This document shows, one piece after another, positions 5,848-7,508 of a stretch of DNA of 7,508 nt; positions within the stretch are counted from its first letter, which is position 1; every line of letters starts with the position of its first letter. The notes below the pieces were generated by a model. The model did not search any database. It was given only the letters and a program-made list of their open reading frames with translations, and had not been told where the DNA came from. Source of the stretch: Bacteroidales bacterium (GTDB lineage: Bacteria; Bacteroidota; Bacteroidia; Bacteroidales; UBA3824); contig JAFXMJ010000224.1 of the NCBI GenBank assembly GCA_017530465.1, positions 1 to 7,508 of the forward strand, given 5' to 3'. The translations under genes were made by a program, and so were the position numbers.

Positions 5848-5859
5848 ATTCGTAAAACA

Positions 5860-7508
5860 ATGAAAAGACAGACCACTTTTTCACCAATCAGAATGTTGCT
5901 ATTATTGGCGGCATTAGTCTGGACGAGCGCGGCTGCGGCACAAATCAATGTGCGTGGCAATGTGCACGACAATTCCGGACTCGGCATCATTGGAGCCACT
6001 GTTATAGAACAAGGCACCACCAACGGCACTATCACCGACCTCGACGGCAATTTTGCGCTCACAGTGCCGCAGGGCGCACGTCTCCAAATCTCTTTCATCG
6101 GCTATCAGACTTTGGTAGTCGATGCCCAACCTTCACTCAGCATCTTGCTCCGCGAAGACCTCGCCGAGATAGACGAAGTAGTAGTGATTGGCTACGGCGC
6201 AGTGAAAAAATCCGACGCCACAGGCTCGGTGTCAACCCTCGAAGCCGACCCCAAGATGAAGGGCGTTGCAACCACCGCCGACGATATGTTGGTGGGCAAG
6301 ATTGCAGGCGTCAATGTAGTGAATGGCGGCGGCTCTGCCAACGGCGGCTCCACGATTCGCATCCGTGGCGGCTCGTCCCTCTCGGCAAGCAACGACCCGC
6401 TCATCATCCTCGACGGCGTGTATCTCGACAATTCGGGCATTGGCGGTGTCGGCAATATGCTCTCCACCATCGACCCCAACGACATCGAGACTTTCACCGT
6501 ATTGAAGGACGCATCGGCAACTGCAATCTACGGCAGCCGCGCTTCCAACGGTGTAATCATCATCACCACCAAAAAAGGCAAGGCTGGCAGCGTAAAAATC
6601 TCTTACGACGGCAATGTGTCGGTATCAAAGGTGAAGAAAACCATCGATGTACTCGACGGCAACGAGTACCGCGACTTCATCCGCAAAACGTTTGCAGGCG
6701 CGTCCAACCAGGCGGAAGTTTACACCAAGGCTGGCCTCAATCCCACCACCGGCGAGGCTGTCCACACTTACGATACCGATTGGCAAAATCTCATCTACCG
6801 CACTGCCGTAAGCACCGAACACAATCTCAGCGTACTCGGCTCCGTGAAGGAATTGATGCCCTACCGCGTATCACTCGGCTACACCAATTCCAACGGTATT
6901 CAGGACGGCGACCACAACAGCCGTTACACCGGTAATATCTCCCTGAATCCCAAGCTCCTGAACGACCGTCTCAAAATCAACCTCAACGCCAAGGGTATGA
7001 TTATCCACAGCGACTTTGCGGCGGGTGCTATCGGCAATGCTGTCTATTACGACCCCACCAAACCTATCTACGCCGACGGCAGCCCATACCTCGGATATTG
7101 GAGTTGGACGGGCAGCGGCGACCCTTACGACCGCGACTGGGGCACTTCCTACAACGACGCCAAAAACAATTACAACAAATTTGGCGCAGGTCCTAATCCC
7201 GTCTCCAAAATCGACCTCAACGACAATTCCGCCGACGTCAAAAATTTCATCGGCAGTGCGCAGTTGGAATACAATTTCAAGTATGTACCAGGATTGAAAT
7301 TCAATTACAATCTGTCCCTTGACGCTTCCAAGAGCGACGGCAAGACCATCAACGCCATCGGCAAGCCCGACCTTTTTGCGGGTTCCAATATGAGCGACCG
7401 CAACGAATGGGAACAGCAACGCCGCAATTCGCAGATGGATGCTTATTTCACCTACGCCCACGACCTTGCCAGCATCAATAGCAAATTTGACGTGATGGCT
7501 GGTTACTC
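5860..7508 (+). CDS. SusC/RagA-like TonB-dependent outer-membrane receptor, C-terminal part beyond window
   Basis: Outer-membrane transporter that, with a SusD-type lipoprotein, imports glycans or peptides using TonB energy. Starting at ATG 5860, 549 residues are visible, about half of a usual SusC (around 1000). In order: a signal peptide (1-28, hydrophobic MLLLLAALVW, ending AAAAQ); a carboxypeptidase-regulatory-like beta domain (about 30-100, with GATVIEQGTTNGTITDLDG); a TonB-box-like stretch (105-113, DEVVVIGYG); the plug domain (about 115-240), with IRIRGGSSL (166-174), PLIILDGVYLDN (180-191) and LKDASATAIYGSRASNGVII (215-234), the hallmark of the SusC group; then the start of the barrel. 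There is no N-terminal STN domain, so it is unlikely to signal to an anti-sigma factor. This fits control by the neighbouring helix-turn-helix regulator instead. Substrate cannot be inferred; the downstream genes would tell. Confidence 0.96.
   Translation, partial: MKRQTTFSPIRMLLLLAALVWTSAAAAQINVRGNVHDNSGLGIIGATVIEQGTTNGTITDLDGNFALTVPQGARLQISFIGYQTLVVDAQPSLSILLREDLAEIDEVVVIGYGAVKKSDATGSVSTLEADPKMKGVATTADDMLVGKIAGVNVVNGGGSANGGSTIRIRGGSSLSASNDPLIILDGVYLDNSGIGGVGNMLSTIDPNDIETFTVLKDASATAIYGSRASNGVIIITTKKGKAGSVKISYDGNVSVSKVKKTIDVLDGNEYRDFIRKTFAGASNQAEVYTKAGLNPTTGEAVHTYDTDWQNLIYRTAVSTEHNLSVLGSVKELMPYRVSLGYTNSNGIQDGDHNSRYTGNISLNPKLLNDRLKINLNAKGMIIHSDFAAGAIGNAVYYDPTKPIYADGSPYLGYWSWTGSGDPYDRDWGTSYNDAKNNYNKFGAGPNPVSKIDLNDNSADVKNFIGSAQLEYNFKYVPGLKFNYNLSLDASKSDGKTINAIGKPDLFAGSNMSDRNEWEQQRRNSQMDAYFTYAHDLASINSKFDVMAGY

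Noticed and set aside
6871..7461. Minus-strand frame of 196 codons rich in Val and Gly inside the receptor gene
   Set aside because: Antisense of a clear SusC-like frame; the composition mirrors Asn/Asp/Thr/Gly-rich barrel codons.
1..7508. A new multi-gene defence, mobile or secretion system
   Set aside because: Every large frame belongs to a recognisable housekeeping, transport or regulatory family; there are no transposases, integrases, nucleases, direct-repeat arrays or long inverted repeats.

Overview
The window looks like a piece of a Bacteroidales (Bacteroidota) chromosome, genus not resolved. The signs are a SusC-type TonB-dependent receptor, a DUF6377-like membrane regulator next to it, promoter elements of the Bacteroidota type (TTTG about 20 bases before TAnnTTTG), A/T-rich leaders without Shine-Dalgarno motifs, and a pseudouridine synthase with an Arg/Asn/Gly/Tyr-rich N-terminal tail. 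There is no rRNA, tRNA, insertion sequence or CRISPR array.

Layout. All genes from 1 to about 5621 lie on the minus strand; the last gene is on the plus strand. Read in the direction of minus-strand transcription, they are: a membrane-spanning regulator with periplasmic TPR-like helices and a cytoplasmic helix-turn-helix (5621-4041); a two-gene unit of an RsuA/RluB-family pseudouridine synthase (3924-2599) and, 3 bases on, a UbiA/MqnP-type polyprenyltransferase (2595-1735); and a three-cistron unit behind a well-matched promoter (1718-1688), with a small antitoxin (1664-1431), an internally deleted Txe/YoeB toxin remnant (1434-1291) and an NCS2 purine permease (1283 to beyond the left edge). 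On the plus strand, a SusC-like receptor starts at 5860 and runs off the right edge.

How the parts may work together. The 238-base divergent region (5622-5859) separates the regulator from the receptor. It holds candidate promoters both ways and two inverted repeats, so the simplest reading is that the regulator controls the receptor operon of a nutrient-uptake locus. The expected SusD partner would lie beyond the window. An 11-base sequence from this region recurs in the leader of the pseudouridine synthase gene on the other side of the regulator.

The most unusual item is the toxin-antitoxin remnant. The antitoxin looks intact. The toxin keeps its family-typical start and end but lacks the middle, joined in frame, including the segment expected to carry one catalytic residue. 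The permease starts 7 bases after the toxin stop with no clear promoter of its own, so it may depend on the toxin-antitoxin promoter. I found no convincing undescribed multi-gene system; the rest is ordinary chromosomal content.
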